This document shows positions 19,574-31,235 of a DNA stretch of 64,000 nt, in pieces. The DNA is from Asterella californica. Lineage: Eukaryota > Streptophyta > Marchantiopsida > Marchantiales > Aytoniaceae. The stretch lies in assembly GCA_036924285.1 (NCBI GenBank), contig JAYKYS010000004.1, forward strand, positions 24,894,001 through 24,958,000, in the 5' to 3' direction. A model generated the notes under the pieces. That model worked only from the letters and a program-made list of their open reading frames with translations. It was not told the origin of the DNA and did not search any database. Positions within the stretch are counted from its first letter, which is position 1. Each line of letters starts with the position of its first letter. A program made the translations under genes and the position numbers.

Positions 19574-20815
19574 ACACTTCCCACACAACTGAAACTTGGA
19601 TACCTCTCTCACGCACGCCAGCAAGCTGGCTTGCGGCGGGCGTGGGCTCAGGCTCAGGCTCTGCTCCGCCTCCGCACTCTCGCACTCCGCTCTCACGTCT
19701 AACGCACTCACGCCTCTGCTCCTCGAAGCCTCTAAACACCTCGACACTCCCGCTCACTCTCCGCTCCGCTTGGAGAAGAGTAGAACCCGGGCCAAACACC
19801 ACAAAGAGGGACGAGTACGACGAGAAAACACCCAAAACAGCAACTCAGGGTCAAAATTGCACCAAATTGTCGAAATCAGTCAATTTGGAACTCGCAGACG
19901 GGATTTACGACAGATTTTGGCCAACCCGCGACCTTCTTTGGCTTGTAACTTCGTCGATCCTTCACCAAATCCAACGATTTTGGTTGCGTTGGAATCGTCT
20001 TCCCGGCGCGCACCTACTGCACTCCTCGGATCCAAAGATTATCGACCCACGCCAACCTGACACTCGCCGACGTACTTCTGCTGATCTAAAACACGTCACA
20101 AAACCCGTCACCAGAAATTTCGACTTCTCATATTTCAAAAACGGCTCGACCAAACTTCGTGAACCTTCGTGCACTAGGACCGTCTTCCTAGCGCGCTTCC
20201 AATGAGCCCACATCGGTCTGACATTATCGACTATTTCGTCTGCCACGCCCAATGCGCACTTCAGTCTGAAACATGTCACTTCAACACATTCTGCAAAATT
20301 TCAGCAGCGCTTCCGCACTACCTCACCACCAAATCGACTGCGAACAAGTTCAGACGACACCCATCCACACAGCAATCAATCACAACACCAAAACGAACCA
20401 CTTCACGCACGTGCACACCCGCAAATTGAAGATACCAACGATCTGCCAACTCAGGAGATACCACCGGCAGCAATTTGCGACCTGAAATCCCTAAACCAGG
20501 CCTCGCAATCCGAGTTCTTCAAGTGATAACAAGGTATGTACTCACTCCATCATGCCAACAAGCACTAGACAATCACTATAGTCGAGCCAAATCCACTCTG
20601 TGCTCGCAAAGAATCCAGATCTCACTCACAAGACTACCCACCATAGCCAGGAGCTTGAAGGCTCAACTTGAAGAACTGAGGTCTCCAAGCCCTACCTGCG
20701 AAGTATACCCCTTGTGGGCACTCTCACCAACTTGCCCTAACTGAACTAACGGTCTTATCGGGATTCTCCACTTCGGACTCGGTCAACCTAGTTGAGTAGC
20801 CAAACTAACGTGACA

Positions 20816-21656
20816 CCATGTTCTTGCACTTGTCTTCTTCCTTTGTTCGGATCCAGGTTCGGACAAAAATTTTCTGAAATGATTAAAAAAACTGAAATTT
20901 CATGAATTCAATTTGTAACTGTTCGATATTTTAATTCTTGTATCTAACAGAGATAGACGCCAAGAGATTTTGGCCGTCGAAGTTCAACTTAGTTAATTAA
21001 CTGCCGTAGAGTATTCAACTGTAAAGTCCATACTCTACCAGTCGTTTCAATATCCGAAGCGCTCTGGTTGCTCCACCTAGGACAAAGCCAATCGTTCTAT
21101 CCGAGATGAAGTCATAGCTCCACCTAGGACGAAGCCAATCGCTCTATCCGAGATGAAGTCGTCGTTCCACTTAGGACGCCTCATCTGAGATCGCTCCACT
21201 TAAGCGACTAAGTGGAGCGTCTCGGCTGAGGTTGCTCCACTGGAGGAATGTATGGAGTGCCCCTGATCTCTGAAAGTTCCACCCTTGTCTCACTTTCGGA
21301 CGCTCCATATCTAGAGATTGTTGGTGCAAAATGATAGTTAGTACCTAGTTCACCTACCTTCGTTGTCATGTCTTCTATAAGCTAAGATGTGAAATTGAGA
21401 TCCTAAGAGCATTATTTTCTCAACTTACTACAAACATAGTTTTGCAGTAGCATTAGGTAGACCTTCGCAAGAGGACCAACATTGGTGTTTTTATCATTGC
21501 AAACGGAGCAAAGATGAGGGAGTTTGAGCAATTTCACTTTTCGGATTTTGAGACTTCGGTCTCAAAATCCATCCAAATACATGACAAGTCAAGTACTAAC
21601 ATGGCACTTTCTCTGACCCGTCAAAAAACCAAAAAGTGCCGCAGTGGAAATTTGAC
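20816..21656. other. gene-free sequence right of the DNMT gypsy
   Basis: There is no ORF of note and no resumption of the gypsy A pol gene. A short tandem repeat lies within it at 21071-21164, together with related GCTCCACTTAAGCG / CACTAAGTGGAGC words in inverted order. Confidence 0.5.
21071..21164 (+). repeat. two 47-bp tandem repeats
   Basis: CTCCACCTAGGAC(A/G)AAGCCAATCG...GAGATGAAGTC occurs at 21071 and again at 21118, with few mismatches. Shorter CTCCACTTAGGACG fragments continue to about 21240. Confidence 0.85.
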
Positions 21657-21690
21657 ACGTTGTCGTGTCGTGGATAGTCTATCATCTAAA
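21657..21690 (+). mobile_element. LTR-type 5' end next to ACGT (other end not found)
   Basis: ACGT at 21657-21660 is followed by TGTCGTGTCGTGGA, the same 14 bases that start the 17437-19457 solo LTR, after which the sequences diverge. It looks like the left edge of a related insertion. I could not find a matching CA-ACGT right edge before 29400. Confidence 0.4.
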
Positions 21691-22240
21691 TGACGGTTTA
21701 TATATGACTTTTTCTGAACTTGCTCCGAATGATGACCTTCCTTCATTATATCGCAAGGCTCGTCAAGTAGAACAACTTTAGTTCTTGGATCATCCCAAAC
21801 GAAGTTACGGTGATTTAGAACTCATTTTAGAAGACAAGTGAGATTACGTGGCAAGTACTGACATTTGGTGGTTACGACATTGTATATGATTCTGATGTGA
21901 AATTTGCTGATATGGACGAGACGTTGCTTGCAAAAGTACTACTTATTGATGATCTTATAGTACGCATGTGTGTCACATGATGGACCGATTGATGAGATGG
22001 TGATACGCAAAGCGACAACGAGAAGTGATGACGAAGTGCAAAGGAAAAGCTTAAGGGCGTGTTTGCATATACTACTTAAGCGCCAGAAAAGATTCTTTGC
22101 GGACGATCACTTTTAGGATTTTAGGATTTCACGTTGAAGGTCGTGTGATTTCTCGGTCACGATTTTCAAAAATGGATCCGAGTGAGAATTTTGGATACTT
22201 ATGTGACGAGCACGACTAGTGGTGAAGATGAACAATGATA

Positions 22241-22620
22241 CAGATAGCACTTCTGAGAACTACGAGGAGTTAGAGAGAAATGATACATGTATCATTTCTT
22301 TTGGCAAAATTGAAAGTTAAGGAATTGAGAAGTATACTAGTATCACTTCTTGTTTCACAAAAAGACTTTTGCCAATTTTCGCAAGGTTGAAGAAAGGAGA
22401 AATCATAGTTTCTTCGCGAAGTGCAGTTAAGGCTACAGAAGAGATCTTGGTACCGTTGGAAAGCTTGGAGTATAACTTTCTAGTGCCACCAAGATCTCAG
22501 GACTTGGATTAGTAAAACGAGAATTGTAAGTTTTATCAACAGTGAACGGAGAAATGATATATGTATCACTTCACAACTTGAGGTTTTTGTCTAGGAGAAT
22601 CAATTTGGGACAAGTGAAGT
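22241..22620. repeat. cluster of GAAGTGATAC/GTATCACTTC quasi-palindromes
   Basis: A perfect 24-bp palindrome lies at 22276-22299 (AGAAATGATACATGTATCATTTCT). Near-palindromes on the same theme lie at about 22331-22353 and 22553-22575, with half-sites near 22236 and 22616. There is no gene in the interval. The pattern could be protein-binding sites or decayed terminal repeats. Confidence 0.6.
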
Positions 22621-23338
22621 ATCATTAGGAAGCATTTTCCGCAGTCATTTTAACAATAGTGATTAGATTTTACTCCGAGTGTTGGGGAGGAAATCACAAA
22701 CTCTGAAAGTTAGTTGTAAACTTTGTATATACAAGTTAGGTGTACATAAACCGAGATATTTTTTTGTTAAACTTGAGAGCGCACATGTGTGTATGTACGC
22801 ACCAACCAAAGTTACAATGTCCTCTATAGTCAAGAGCTCGATGCATGCTTGGACATGTTACACAAATGATGATACGATAACATATCTATTTTTTGCAGAC
22901 GTGATATTTTTTGCTGAGGTGGCAATCCGCTGATTAGACATACATGATGACATGGCAGCGAGTGATGACATAGCACATGTCCGTGTATGCTTACATAGTG
23001 ATGTGATGCTGATGTGGCATCTTATGAATAGAGTTGATATGGTGATTACTGAATAGATGGGTGTAGAAGTGAGTCGAGTTGTTGATGTGGTAGTACATGA
23101 GTATGACATGTGGTCTGCTAGCATGTCATCTCATGCATGTACATATGTGACAGAACCCAGAGGTGACAAATGGACTTAGGTGGACTACCTGTCCAAAGTA
23201 TAAAAGTTGTACCTCCCAGTTCATTTAAAGAGGATTTTGAGCCAAGATGTCAAGAGGCTATGAGATTTCTCCGTTATTTTTGGGAGGGTTGGATTTGAGT
23301 CAGATGAGTCTAGAAATTCAGTCGAGCAATGACAAACT
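22621..23338. other. gene-free, GATG-rich decayed sequence
   Basis: Short open frames exist (for example 22679-22933) but show no domain or composition that supports coding. About 22930-23150 is rich in GATG/ACATG words. Confidence 0.45.
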
Positions 23339-23915
23339 TTAGGACACGTCCTGAAGGACGTTTAGGGTTTGAATGTAATTCGATCCAGTTATCTCGGAAA
23401 ATGACGGCCGTTGGAAGTCGGAATCCTTGAAGACACCAAGTTCTAGCAAGAAGGTAGAGGTGCAAAGTAGGTTTTGAGGCGTCCACGCGAGTTGTGGGGA
23501 TAACTGGTCTAATTTACGATTTAACCTCGGGGAATTTATACTTTCGTCACCAAATTTGGAACACTGGTATGTTGCTCGTGGTAGAATGAAAACAAACTGA
23601 TGGGAGTTCAGTGCAGCTTCGACGATCGTTCGGCAACACCAACAACCTCGGGAAACACCACTGCAGGATTCGTGAGGAAGCAAATTACTCTCCCTCCTCT
23701 TCTTCTACGGGAGTGAATTTTTAGTTACACCGAGTGCGTTTCTGGAACTTCTAGTCCAAGAGAACTCGACCCCTGAGAGTTCTCTTGCTTATTGCGTGCT
23801 CTTGCTCTTTACACCACCTGTCGATGTCTAGATTAAACAGCCAGCTCAAATTTCCGTGGCTCTGGCCTAACCGTGAAGTAGATGATCACGAAGAAGACAT
23901 GTGCTAGGAGAATTG
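23339..23915 (+). repeat. dispersed repeat, inverted copy at 59840-60415
   Basis: The reverse complement of 59840-60415 matches almost end to end, for example the segments GGTGTTGCCGAACGATCG.. versus its counterpart and AGAACTCGACCC. The copies lie 36 kb apart in opposite orientation. No coding is evident and the family is unknown. Confidence 0.85.
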
Positions 23916-24259
23916 TGTGGAATATTCTTTCTTCTTTGACACGTTCTCATATGTAAGTATTCGATGATTTCAATCTCTCACACAAAAAACTCTCATTTTG
24001 TCCGCAATTGCTTTAAAAGCAAATGGGTGTTTATAACATGAATAGTGAACGCATAAAATGACATACTTGATCTGGACAGATTGAAAAAATGACAGCAGAT
24101 TAAAATTTAAAATGTACTAAACACAATAAGCGATTCAAAAGATTTCTTATAGTGATCTTTACATGATATCATCAGAAAGTTGAGGTATTTATTTTCTCGT
24201 AATCCACCGAGTGCTAGTTAAGCAATAAAAATCATTGTAGTGCTATTAAGATCATCCGA
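23916..24259. other. AT-rich spacer, nothing recognised
   Basis: I see no ORF, repeat or RNA signal between the dispersed repeat and the second copy of the 2-kb segment. Confidence 0.5.
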
Positions 24260-26246
24260 TGTAAGTGAATTGCTGATTAAATAAAAACCCTCGTTTAGAT
24301 AAGTTGTGCTACATCTTTTAAAAGAAAGTTTTTTGACAATAAGAAACAGATGATACTTTGTTGTAGAGCTCACTAAGCTGAGTCGAACAAGACTTGAATT
24401 GAGACTGGTGGGATCACGATTACAAAGTTATGTGATTTAGGGTCAAGTTCTGATCAAACCAAAATTTCGAATGGATACATATAATTTTCTTGAATTCTAG
24501 AAATCCAGAAATTTCACTTTTATTTATTTATGTTAAATAATTGAATTTTATACTTTTAACAAAAATTTTGGATTGATATGATACCACTACATGATTGTGT
24601 GAAACATTCGATCAACGCTCTGTCAATTTGATGCATGATTGCAGACGATCCGTCGGTTCTATCAGTCGGTTCATCGCTAACGATCCGCTATCCCAATCTC
24701 ACCTTTGCCACCTCGTCTAAATCACCAGCCGTCCATCATACGTCTCATCATCACTCCAGCAACCACTGATGATATGTCCGTCGGTGATCCGCCAACCCAC
24801 TCCATCCCATCTTTGCCACTCTCGGTTATCACCGGTGATCAACCGTCCCACCCTTGTCATCCCATCCCACCACCCTCCAGCCACCACTGGCGATTTGTCA
24901 TCTCACTCTATCCTCACCATCCTCGGTCACTATCAGCGATCTATCCATCAAATAATCCGTCGTCTCACCCTCACGTCCACCAACCCCAGTCACCACCGAC
25001 GATCTGTCCATCACAGTCCACCGTCTCACCCTCGTCATCTCGACAACTGTCTATAGTATGTCACCAAGCCTCACCACCTCCAAAACCACCGGTGATATGT
25101 CCGCCGATAGTCTATCATCATATGTCAACAAACTGCTCATCGACGATATGAATGACGAAGTTGACTTTTGGTTATTTCTGCATATTCTTCAACGAATAGA
25201 GAAGAGAAAAGCTGATATATACAACGCAAGAGGACTGGGGCCTTTAGAGAATATTTCGATAAGGCTACTAGTCTAGTACTACGGTAGTTAAACATGTTTC
25301 AATCAATCACATGAAACACAATTAAGGCTTAGTGTTATTATTGAATATTTAATTGAGATATTTTTCTCATGGAATGGAGTTTATACTCTTGTCATTACTT
25401 TCGTTTCTTTTTTTTCTCTTCTTCTCAATCCAAAGTCTCTCCTTGAGACTTGATCATAGTATAGTTGAGCACTAAATGATAGACTAGATAATTATTGATT
25501 ACGTGGGTTGCGCTCACGATACTCATTTGGATTAGGGTGATCTGACCATTTGGATCAGTATTATCTAGTGCTAATGATTCATCATTGAAGCATACAAGAA
25601 TTATAATATCCATTCATACCAACTTGCTAGGTGAGCTTGTCTTGAAATCATTTGTGATTTGCAATACTTGATTATTTGAGCTAGTTCCTTACACAATGAG
25701 AACTCCAATAGACTTTTGAAAATTCCAAAACTTTCAAGAGAATGAAATAAAGAAAGAGAATGAAAATGACTTTTGAGGTCCATCGGCTTCCAAGGTTGAT
25801 GAATAGTATGGGCGGTCACGAGCAATTCCAAAGCTTAGAGATAAATGAGGGAAGTTGACACAAGAACAATACATGATATTGTCAAGTGCAAGTAATGGAG
25901 GAGACTGAAAAAACTAAGGTTCAATGTAAGCACAACCTCATTGTTCTAGCGTACAATATCTCTAGAATGAAATGACACTTCACAAGAATGAAGACGTATG
26001 CGAGTCGACTCAATATTGGATTTCTCTAAAGCCATATGTTAAAGATGAATCCACTTGTCTAGGTGTCCCTCACGCTTGGTAAAGAAGATTATGCATCTCA
26101 TGAATTTGAAGGAGAGAAGAAATACATCGTATGGACTTGTGAGAGAGCCGTTAGAAGATGCACAAATGAATCCTACTACCAATTGGGGAAAGGATTCACG
26201 ATCACCGCCGTCTTTAGAACATCGATTTATGAAGCGGTCCGTGATC
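24260..26246. repeat. 2-kb duplicated segment, copy 2
   Basis: It aligns to 1-1984, starting GTAAGTGAATTGCTGATTAAATAAAAACCC. Here the sequence continues without the LTR insertion seen in copy 1, so it shows the empty site (CGGTCCGTGAT then CATGACTTG). It includes the same pyrimidine-rich block (about 24700-25110) and the same zinc-finger-like remnant, here with a stop. Confidence 0.85.
24700..25110. repeat. CCATCC/CACC-rich block in copy 2
   Basis: This is the counterpart of 455-850, with the same short pyrimidine-rich words but different open frames. That supports a non-coding low-complexity origin. Confidence 0.6.
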
Positions 26247-28060
26247 ATGACTTGAATAATTTTCCAATCTCACAAGGTTCGTATGGATTGTCTCGGAGGA
26301 ACTCAGAAGAGTTGTATCACATGAAATAGAGAAGATTTCTCTTATGTATCCTAGTAGGTATCTTCTTAAGGTGACATTGAATAATCCAAACTTTGTTCTT
26401 ACAAACAAGCACTTTAGATCATTGTAAGCTATATATAGTCATCCTTCTATGACTCCTTCACATCCTAACATGAAAGATTTCGTGTTGAGATATAAACAGA
26501 AGTTGTTGTCGTCGAAACCATCGATCTCGCTCTCATCCGTTGAAGATGAAGAGGTTGAACTTATCCAAGAAGAGAATATGAAAAGATTAAGCAGAAGGGA
26601 GAAAAGGACAAGTCTCAAAAAGACAAGTCTCAAAAAGACAAGTGAGTGAAAGGATGATAAGGATATACGTCACCAATTCACCAATCGCTTAGAGCGAAAT
26701 TAGTTGTAGATACAAATCTCAGTTAGGAGTTGACAAGTATGTAAATGATGTTGAAACTTGATGTCAAACACCAATGAGAATTGAACAACACGTCATCATA
26801 GCAATATATGTTGTGATGAAATAAAGTCCGTTTGTCGATGCATGCGCTTCTCAAAGCATATATGCTTCCAAACTTGGAAAACACCTATCAAATATTAAAT
26901 AATAATTATGTAATTTCAAGAAATTAAATTCATAACTCATATAATATTATTCAACTATTGTTTTAAATACATATGTAATATTCAGTTTATAATTCCATAA
27001 CTAAATATCAATAGGAGTTTCTAAGGATTTCATATCCCCAAGGCATATGGCAAGCGTGAGGATCACACATGATAAGTTTTGGAATAGTTTGAGGGTCAGA
27101 AAAAGAAGAAGACGTTATGTTAGTTTAAGCAAGTCTTAAAAATCAAACAAATGAGCAAATAGACAGATCTTCAGTTAAAACTTTTTTGTGTGGGAGGTCC
27201 TCCTTCGTGGGGGTTGTGCCTTGATCTCAAATGCAATATGATATGGATCATTCTCCTCGTAGTCTTGGGTTTTAAACATTTCTTGATCCCATTTTCTCCA
27301 AAAGCTGAGTTGGTTGACCAAAATATTTTCAACAAAATTCTAGACCTCTCATTTACTACCTAATCATTTTGCAGTTTGCATGAATGATTTTCAGATGCTA
27401 TTAGTCATCTTCATTCTATTTAGTGAATAAATTAAAAATATTAAAATATATGCAGAAGATTCTATCGATCCAACCGTCCACACCATAGACCGTATCGTAC
27501 ATAATATACGTATAAATTTTCATCAAGATATGATGGTCAAAATTTCTTCAAACAATTATAGCTTATGTATTACAAAAATATTTCATCTTTTCAAAACACT
27601 CTGTAGACTAATCCCACACTCAAACTTGGAGTATTCTTTGTAAAAATTACACTAAAATTCCAAACTTGCTTCAAATCTCATCCTAGAGTTCAACTGGGAC
27701 GTCCTCAAAGTAATCCAAGTAACGCTTGCGATGTCTTAAGAGTACGGTCAACTGCGTGGAAACCTCCTGCTATCTCTACTCTAACGAGATCCGAACTTGT
27801 CTTTGAGCGACTGAGCATTCTATGTGTGGTATAAACACAGAGCAAAAAAATTGTGGATAATCTTTACAACAAACTTGTGAAGAATGTTCGGAGTATGGTT
27901 GTAACCCATGGGCTTTGTTAAACGGAGATGACAATAACGTCCGTGGTCAACACTGTCAACCTTGGAAGTTATTTGGCTGCTAAGCTTCCAAGATCAAGGA
28001 GGACGAAGCTTCTAATTTTATGATGTTAAGCTTGCAACTGCATAACTTCTAACCTTTCAT
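26247..28060. other. decayed AT-rich sequence, no supported gene
   Basis: A short Lys/Glu/Ser-rich frame at 26449-26649 ends in a duplicated Thr-Ser-Leu-Lys-Lys word (AAGACAAGTCTCAAAA repeated). It has no known domain. 26900-27020 and 27420-27620 are strongly AT-rich. 27770-27975 is related to 62390-62620 in the same orientation. Confidence 0.5.
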
Positions 28061-28070
28061 ACGAGCCGGG

Positions 28071-28246
28071 CAAGCCGACAAGCAATAGCTTGTTGGCTAC
28101 CCCATCCGCTTGTAGCCCGGGCGCCGTGGGGTTGAGTCCTCCTGGCGGACGGACTTATGCTGTGAAAGGATAGCAGCATACGGCTGCAGAAAACCCCACA
28201 GTAAAGAAAAGAGGACTAAAAACAAAACCAAACAAAAAAAAAAATA
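28071..28246 (+). mobile_element. tRNA-derived SINE with 10-bp target-site duplication
   Basis: A 176-bp unit is flanked by ACGAGCCGGG at 28061-28070 and 28247-28256. The head has a pol III box A-like TAGCTTGTTGG (28086-28096). A box B-like GGTTGAGTCC follows at 28130-28139, close to GGTTCGANTCC and at tRNA-like spacing. A tRNA-unrelated body and an A-rich tail (AAACAAAAAAAAAAATA) follow. Structure and TSD together make a SINE the best call. Its LINE partner is not in this window. Confidence 0.78.
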
Positions 28247-28604
28247 ACGAGCCGGGTGTTTATGGTATGCATACGTACTGTGTGTCTTTACCTCGAACAA
28301 GTAGACGTCTCCGAAACGTTCAAACAACATATCGAAAGTCGTGAAAAGAGAAGCAAAGGAATTCGAACACAGAGTAGAGAAGAACGCGAATTATGTACAT
28401 GAATTCAGTTGTTGGTGTTTGGGGTTCAGCGCTCTTTAACTAGTTTCATACCTTCATGCATATGCTTGATGCGCGTGGCAGATAATTTCCTAAAGAAGAG
28501 GATGGTGGTAAATGCCTAATTGTATACGTGACTTCTCCCACGTTACAACAGCACAAGTTCTCTATATCTAGTGATCATGGAAGTGCAATCTAGATCTCAG
28601 AGAA

Positions 28605-28880
28605 GGAGTGCTTGTTCTTGTGGATGTAGAAGTAAGTTTGACTCGTTTTCAGTTTCAGAAGCTATGAAGTACGAGCTTATGTTCGCTTCTTCGACTCGCA
28701 AATTAAGGAGCACCATATTAGATTACGATGGAATATGGCAAAAAGCTTGTTCTTGTGGATAGACGTAAATTTGACTCATTTTCAGTTCAGAATCTATCAG
28801 TAATGAAGTATGTTGCTTCTTCTACTGGCAGAGAGCACCATATGGGATTCACGGTGGAATGTGATGATAGAGAACCATTC
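28605..28880 (+). repeat. two diverged tandem copies, about 140 bp
   Basis: Each unit runs from GCTTGTTCTTGTGGAT through TTGACTC(G/A)TTTTCAGTT to GAGCACCATAT and a GATGGAAT or GTGGAATG end. The small Cys/Ser-rich ORF across the first unit is probably incidental. Confidence 0.8.
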
Positions 28881-29396
28881 AGTGTCATAAGGATTAGGTA
28901 AGTTCACTTATGCGGTTATGGTTAGTTTGTTGTAGCCAGACATAGCTATGAGGGAGGCTTGCCTTGTTTTCTCCACCTCCTCTATGATTCTCAGCCTTGT
29001 CCTCGACCAGGGTGTAGACTGACTTTACCGTGTTCTTCGAATTTCCTTCGTCTGCTAGCCAGTGCTACTGTCAATCATTCCGACACCTGCTATACGGTTT
29101 ACCTTAGAAATCTATCTGTAAGACGGAGAAGCTTCGAATTCTCCGCTTCTGTCATCAAATCATCAGAAAATTTGTCTGTCTTATTCATTAGTGGTGTCGC
29201 TCGCATCGTGAACGTGGTCCTCTTATAGCATTGTAATAGCTCTGAGTCTTCTTGGATTGGACTAATTTGATGGAATTGCTAATCACATTTCTTGCTGCAA
29301 GCTACGAAATGAGATTGTAACGTAACGTGGCACAAAGCTGAAGACAATCTTAGCGCTAACTAGCATACTAAACTCTGGGATAAACATACGATAATA
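28881..29396. other. no gene recognised
   Basis: Short frames only. The interval ends at the ACGT target site of the next insertion. Confidence 0.5.
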
Positions 29397-29692
29397 ACGT
29401 TGTCGTGTTGTGGATTGGCTAGGGTGTGAAACCACCACATATCCTTATCGTACGTGTTTGGTGTTGAGGAGTCACTGGGACCTTATCGTGTCAAAAGATA
29501 AGACTCCACGTGGACGATCCGTGTACTCTCCGCTGAGTGGAGATAAGGGTAGTACTCTTGTCGTTGCATGCGAGGTTGATGTATAAGAAGAGAGGTGCGC
29601 GGAGCTTAGGATATGGAGTCTAGAGTATCCAAGTATAGTGTGAGTGTGATCAGAATCATCGGATGAAGTAAGCGGCAGTACGAGTGGTAGGC

Positions 29693-29901
29693 ATGAACGG
29701 AGAGCCCTTTCGTGCTCCTGATCTTCCACTTGCGCATCCATTCGTCATTAAGATCCATTGTCTGCCGCGGGATCACTTTCGAGTATTTATGATAGCTCAT
29801 TGGGGAGAGTCGTTTATGGCTGCGGTGATGGCTACTCCGGACTACTTCCCATGGTCACTTACGACGTTGTTTGGGATCTTACTGTCTACATCTTGCTCTG
29901 A
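29693..29901 (+). pseudogene. gypsy leader ORF 1 homologue (one frameshift)
   Basis: It starts Met-Asn-Gly-Glu-Pro-Phe-Arg-Ala-Pro-Asp-Leu-Pro. It has the His-Trp-Gly-Glu-Ser-Phe-Met centre and, after a single-base frameshift near 29850, ends Trp-Asp-Leu-Thr-Val-Tyr-Ile-Leu-Leu-stop. Start, centre, end and length (209 versus 216 nt) match 2554-2769. The next ORF starts six bases after its stop, as in gypsy A. Confidence 0.5.
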
Positions 29902-29907
29902 TGTGAT

Positions 29908-30123
29908 ATGGATCCTCCACTGGATTTGAACTTTCCAGCGAGAGTTCCGTTCAACACTTAGGTCGAAATACGATGTTACAGTCGACCAAAGGTGCCATAT
30001 CGTGAGTTTGTCGTGAGGAACTTCGGTGAGGATTATTACAACCAGATAATAGCTTCATCTGTTCCTTTTGTAGTTCCATTTATTGTCAACCGTTTTAGAG
30101 TCGAGATTCTGACTCAATATTGA
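29908..30123 (+). pseudogene. gypsy leader ORF 2 homologue (one internal TAG)
   Basis: The frame of 72 codons reads Leu-Asp-Leu-Asn-Phe-Pro-Ala, Pro-Phe-Asn-Thr, then a TAG in place of the Trp codon of gypsy A. It continues with Val-Glu-Ile-Arg, Arg-Glu-Phe-Val-Val-Arg-Asn-Phe-Gly-Glu-Asp-Tyr, a hydrophobic Val/Pro/Phe stretch and Arg-Phe-Arg-Val-Glu-Ile-Leu-Thr-Gln-Tyr-stop. It is clearly the same ORF as 2775-2978. TGG to TAG is a single G to A change. Confidence 0.5.
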
Positions 30124-30897
30124 GCGTAGTTTGTTCTTCGTGTCTACGTGCTTCGTGATCGACGGTATCGTCGCCGGCACATGTTTGTAGTTTGTTCAAT
30201 ATAAGCTTTGAGGTCCAAATGGTACTCTTGGATAAAAATTCATTCTTTGTGTGTTTGTCATGTGAGTGAAGACAAAACTCTTTTGTCAACTTGTTTCTTA
30301 TTGGTCGAAAGTTTGACCAATCATCTTCTACCAAGTTCCTTTCACGTTTTTGAGGGTTAGAGGCACTTCCCGTGGTCCATTCGCGGAGTGTGAGATGTGG
30401 TTGGAAAGCTTGGGAGACGAGGATGCCCGTGGACTCAATGGTTGCTCGATTTGAAGCACGGATTAGAATGTTTCGATCAATTGAAGCTGAGGGGGTCAAA
30501 TTCGTGACCAATTTTGTTTCCGTGAGGTCTTTGTCACTTTCTGGGAGTTCTGTGAGGTTACTGGAGATGAATTGACTGTTTCTGGAAAGCTCTTGAGATG
30601 GGCTTGCTGATGGACTCAGAGATCAATCGATTCCAAGCCGGAATGAAAAAGTTATGGCCGGCTGAAGTTGGGTGTCACAAATCAGAGGCTATGATAGTAA
30701 GCGACTGTAAACATGAGACATTGAGAGAGATATGGAGAGTTTGAGGTCGAATTTTGCTATGAAACCTTCCAGGGTCTGAGAAGGTACAGTCAGCTACCTA
30801 CATGTGAAATTTGAGACCATTTGGATTATTGGGTTGAAGGGAAACATTGTTTTTTGTGCACAAGGGTCTGCATATCGCCTTGTGTTGTTGACGAAAA

Positions 30898-31235
30898 GGG
30901 CTTGGATCATTCCGAGAGTTTGGTTGAGGATCTGCTGGTGAAATTTTACAGAGTGGTAGTGATGGTGACACATTAGCTTCCTGAGAAGTTTGAGCCGTTT
31001 TGGTCGAGTGGTTTGTGAGGAATCGAACAGCAAAGTTTTGCCGAAATAGTATCATGTTATAAAAACAGCGATAAAGGCTTGGATCATTTCGAGAGTTCAG
31101 CTGAGGATCTGCTGGTGAAACTTTACAGAGTGGTAGTGATGGTGACTCATTAGCTTCCTGAGAAGTTTGAGTCATTTTTGTCGAGTGGTTTGTGAGGAAT
31201 AGAATAGCAAAGTTCTGTCGAAATAGTATCATGAA
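30898..31235 (+). repeat. tandem duplication, about 177-bp period
   Basis: 30898-31060 and 31075-31235 both run from GGCTTGGATCATT(C/T)CGAGAG to GCCGAAATAGTATCATG or its variant. They are about 93-95 percent alike by eye. There is no coding support. Confidence 0.9.

Larger units (their letters stand above)
5187..20815 (-). mobile_element. Ty3/gypsy retrotransposon carrying a DNA methyltransferase, nested and decayed
   Basis: Direct repeats 5187-6605 and 16895-20815 flank a minus-strand gag (16562-15114), protease (two halves), cytosine-C5 DNA methyltransferase (two halves) and partial reverse transcriptase. Without the three nested insertions it would be about 8.5 kb. Pol ends in the reverse-transcriptase thumb directly against the 3' LTR, so RNase H and integrase are deleted. 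The flanks (GGTT on the left, CCAT on the right) do not form a target-site duplication, which points to rearrangement. DNMT genes captured by retrotransposons are known from charophytes and dinoflagellates. This copy fits a charophyte/plant gypsy type, but I cannot place it without a search. Confidence 0.85.
16895..20815 (-). repeat. 5' LTR of the DNMT gypsy, split by a solo LTR
   Basis: 16895-17436 and 19458-20815 together align to 5187-6605, with the same ends (TGTTGG... and ...CGTGACA on the plus strand). Its native length is about 1.9 kb; the 3' copy is shorter through a 470-bp deletion. The insertion at 17437-19457 separates the U5 side from the rest. It contains the second 5S-like stretch at 19505-19573. 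Confidence 0.85.

Noticed and set aside
20816..21656. Continuation of gypsy A pol to the right of the DNMT gypsy
   Set aside because: No RT, RNase H or integrase motif is present in any frame here, and no TSD joins the two sides.
28071..28246. Possible functional tRNA gene
   Set aside because: Boxes are only approximate, there is no cloverleaf with an anticodon stem I can draw, and the A-tail and TSD mark a SINE.
30898..31235. CRISPR-like or satellite array
   Set aside because: It is only two long units in tandem inside an LTR-type insertion, with no spacers; a simple duplication explains it.
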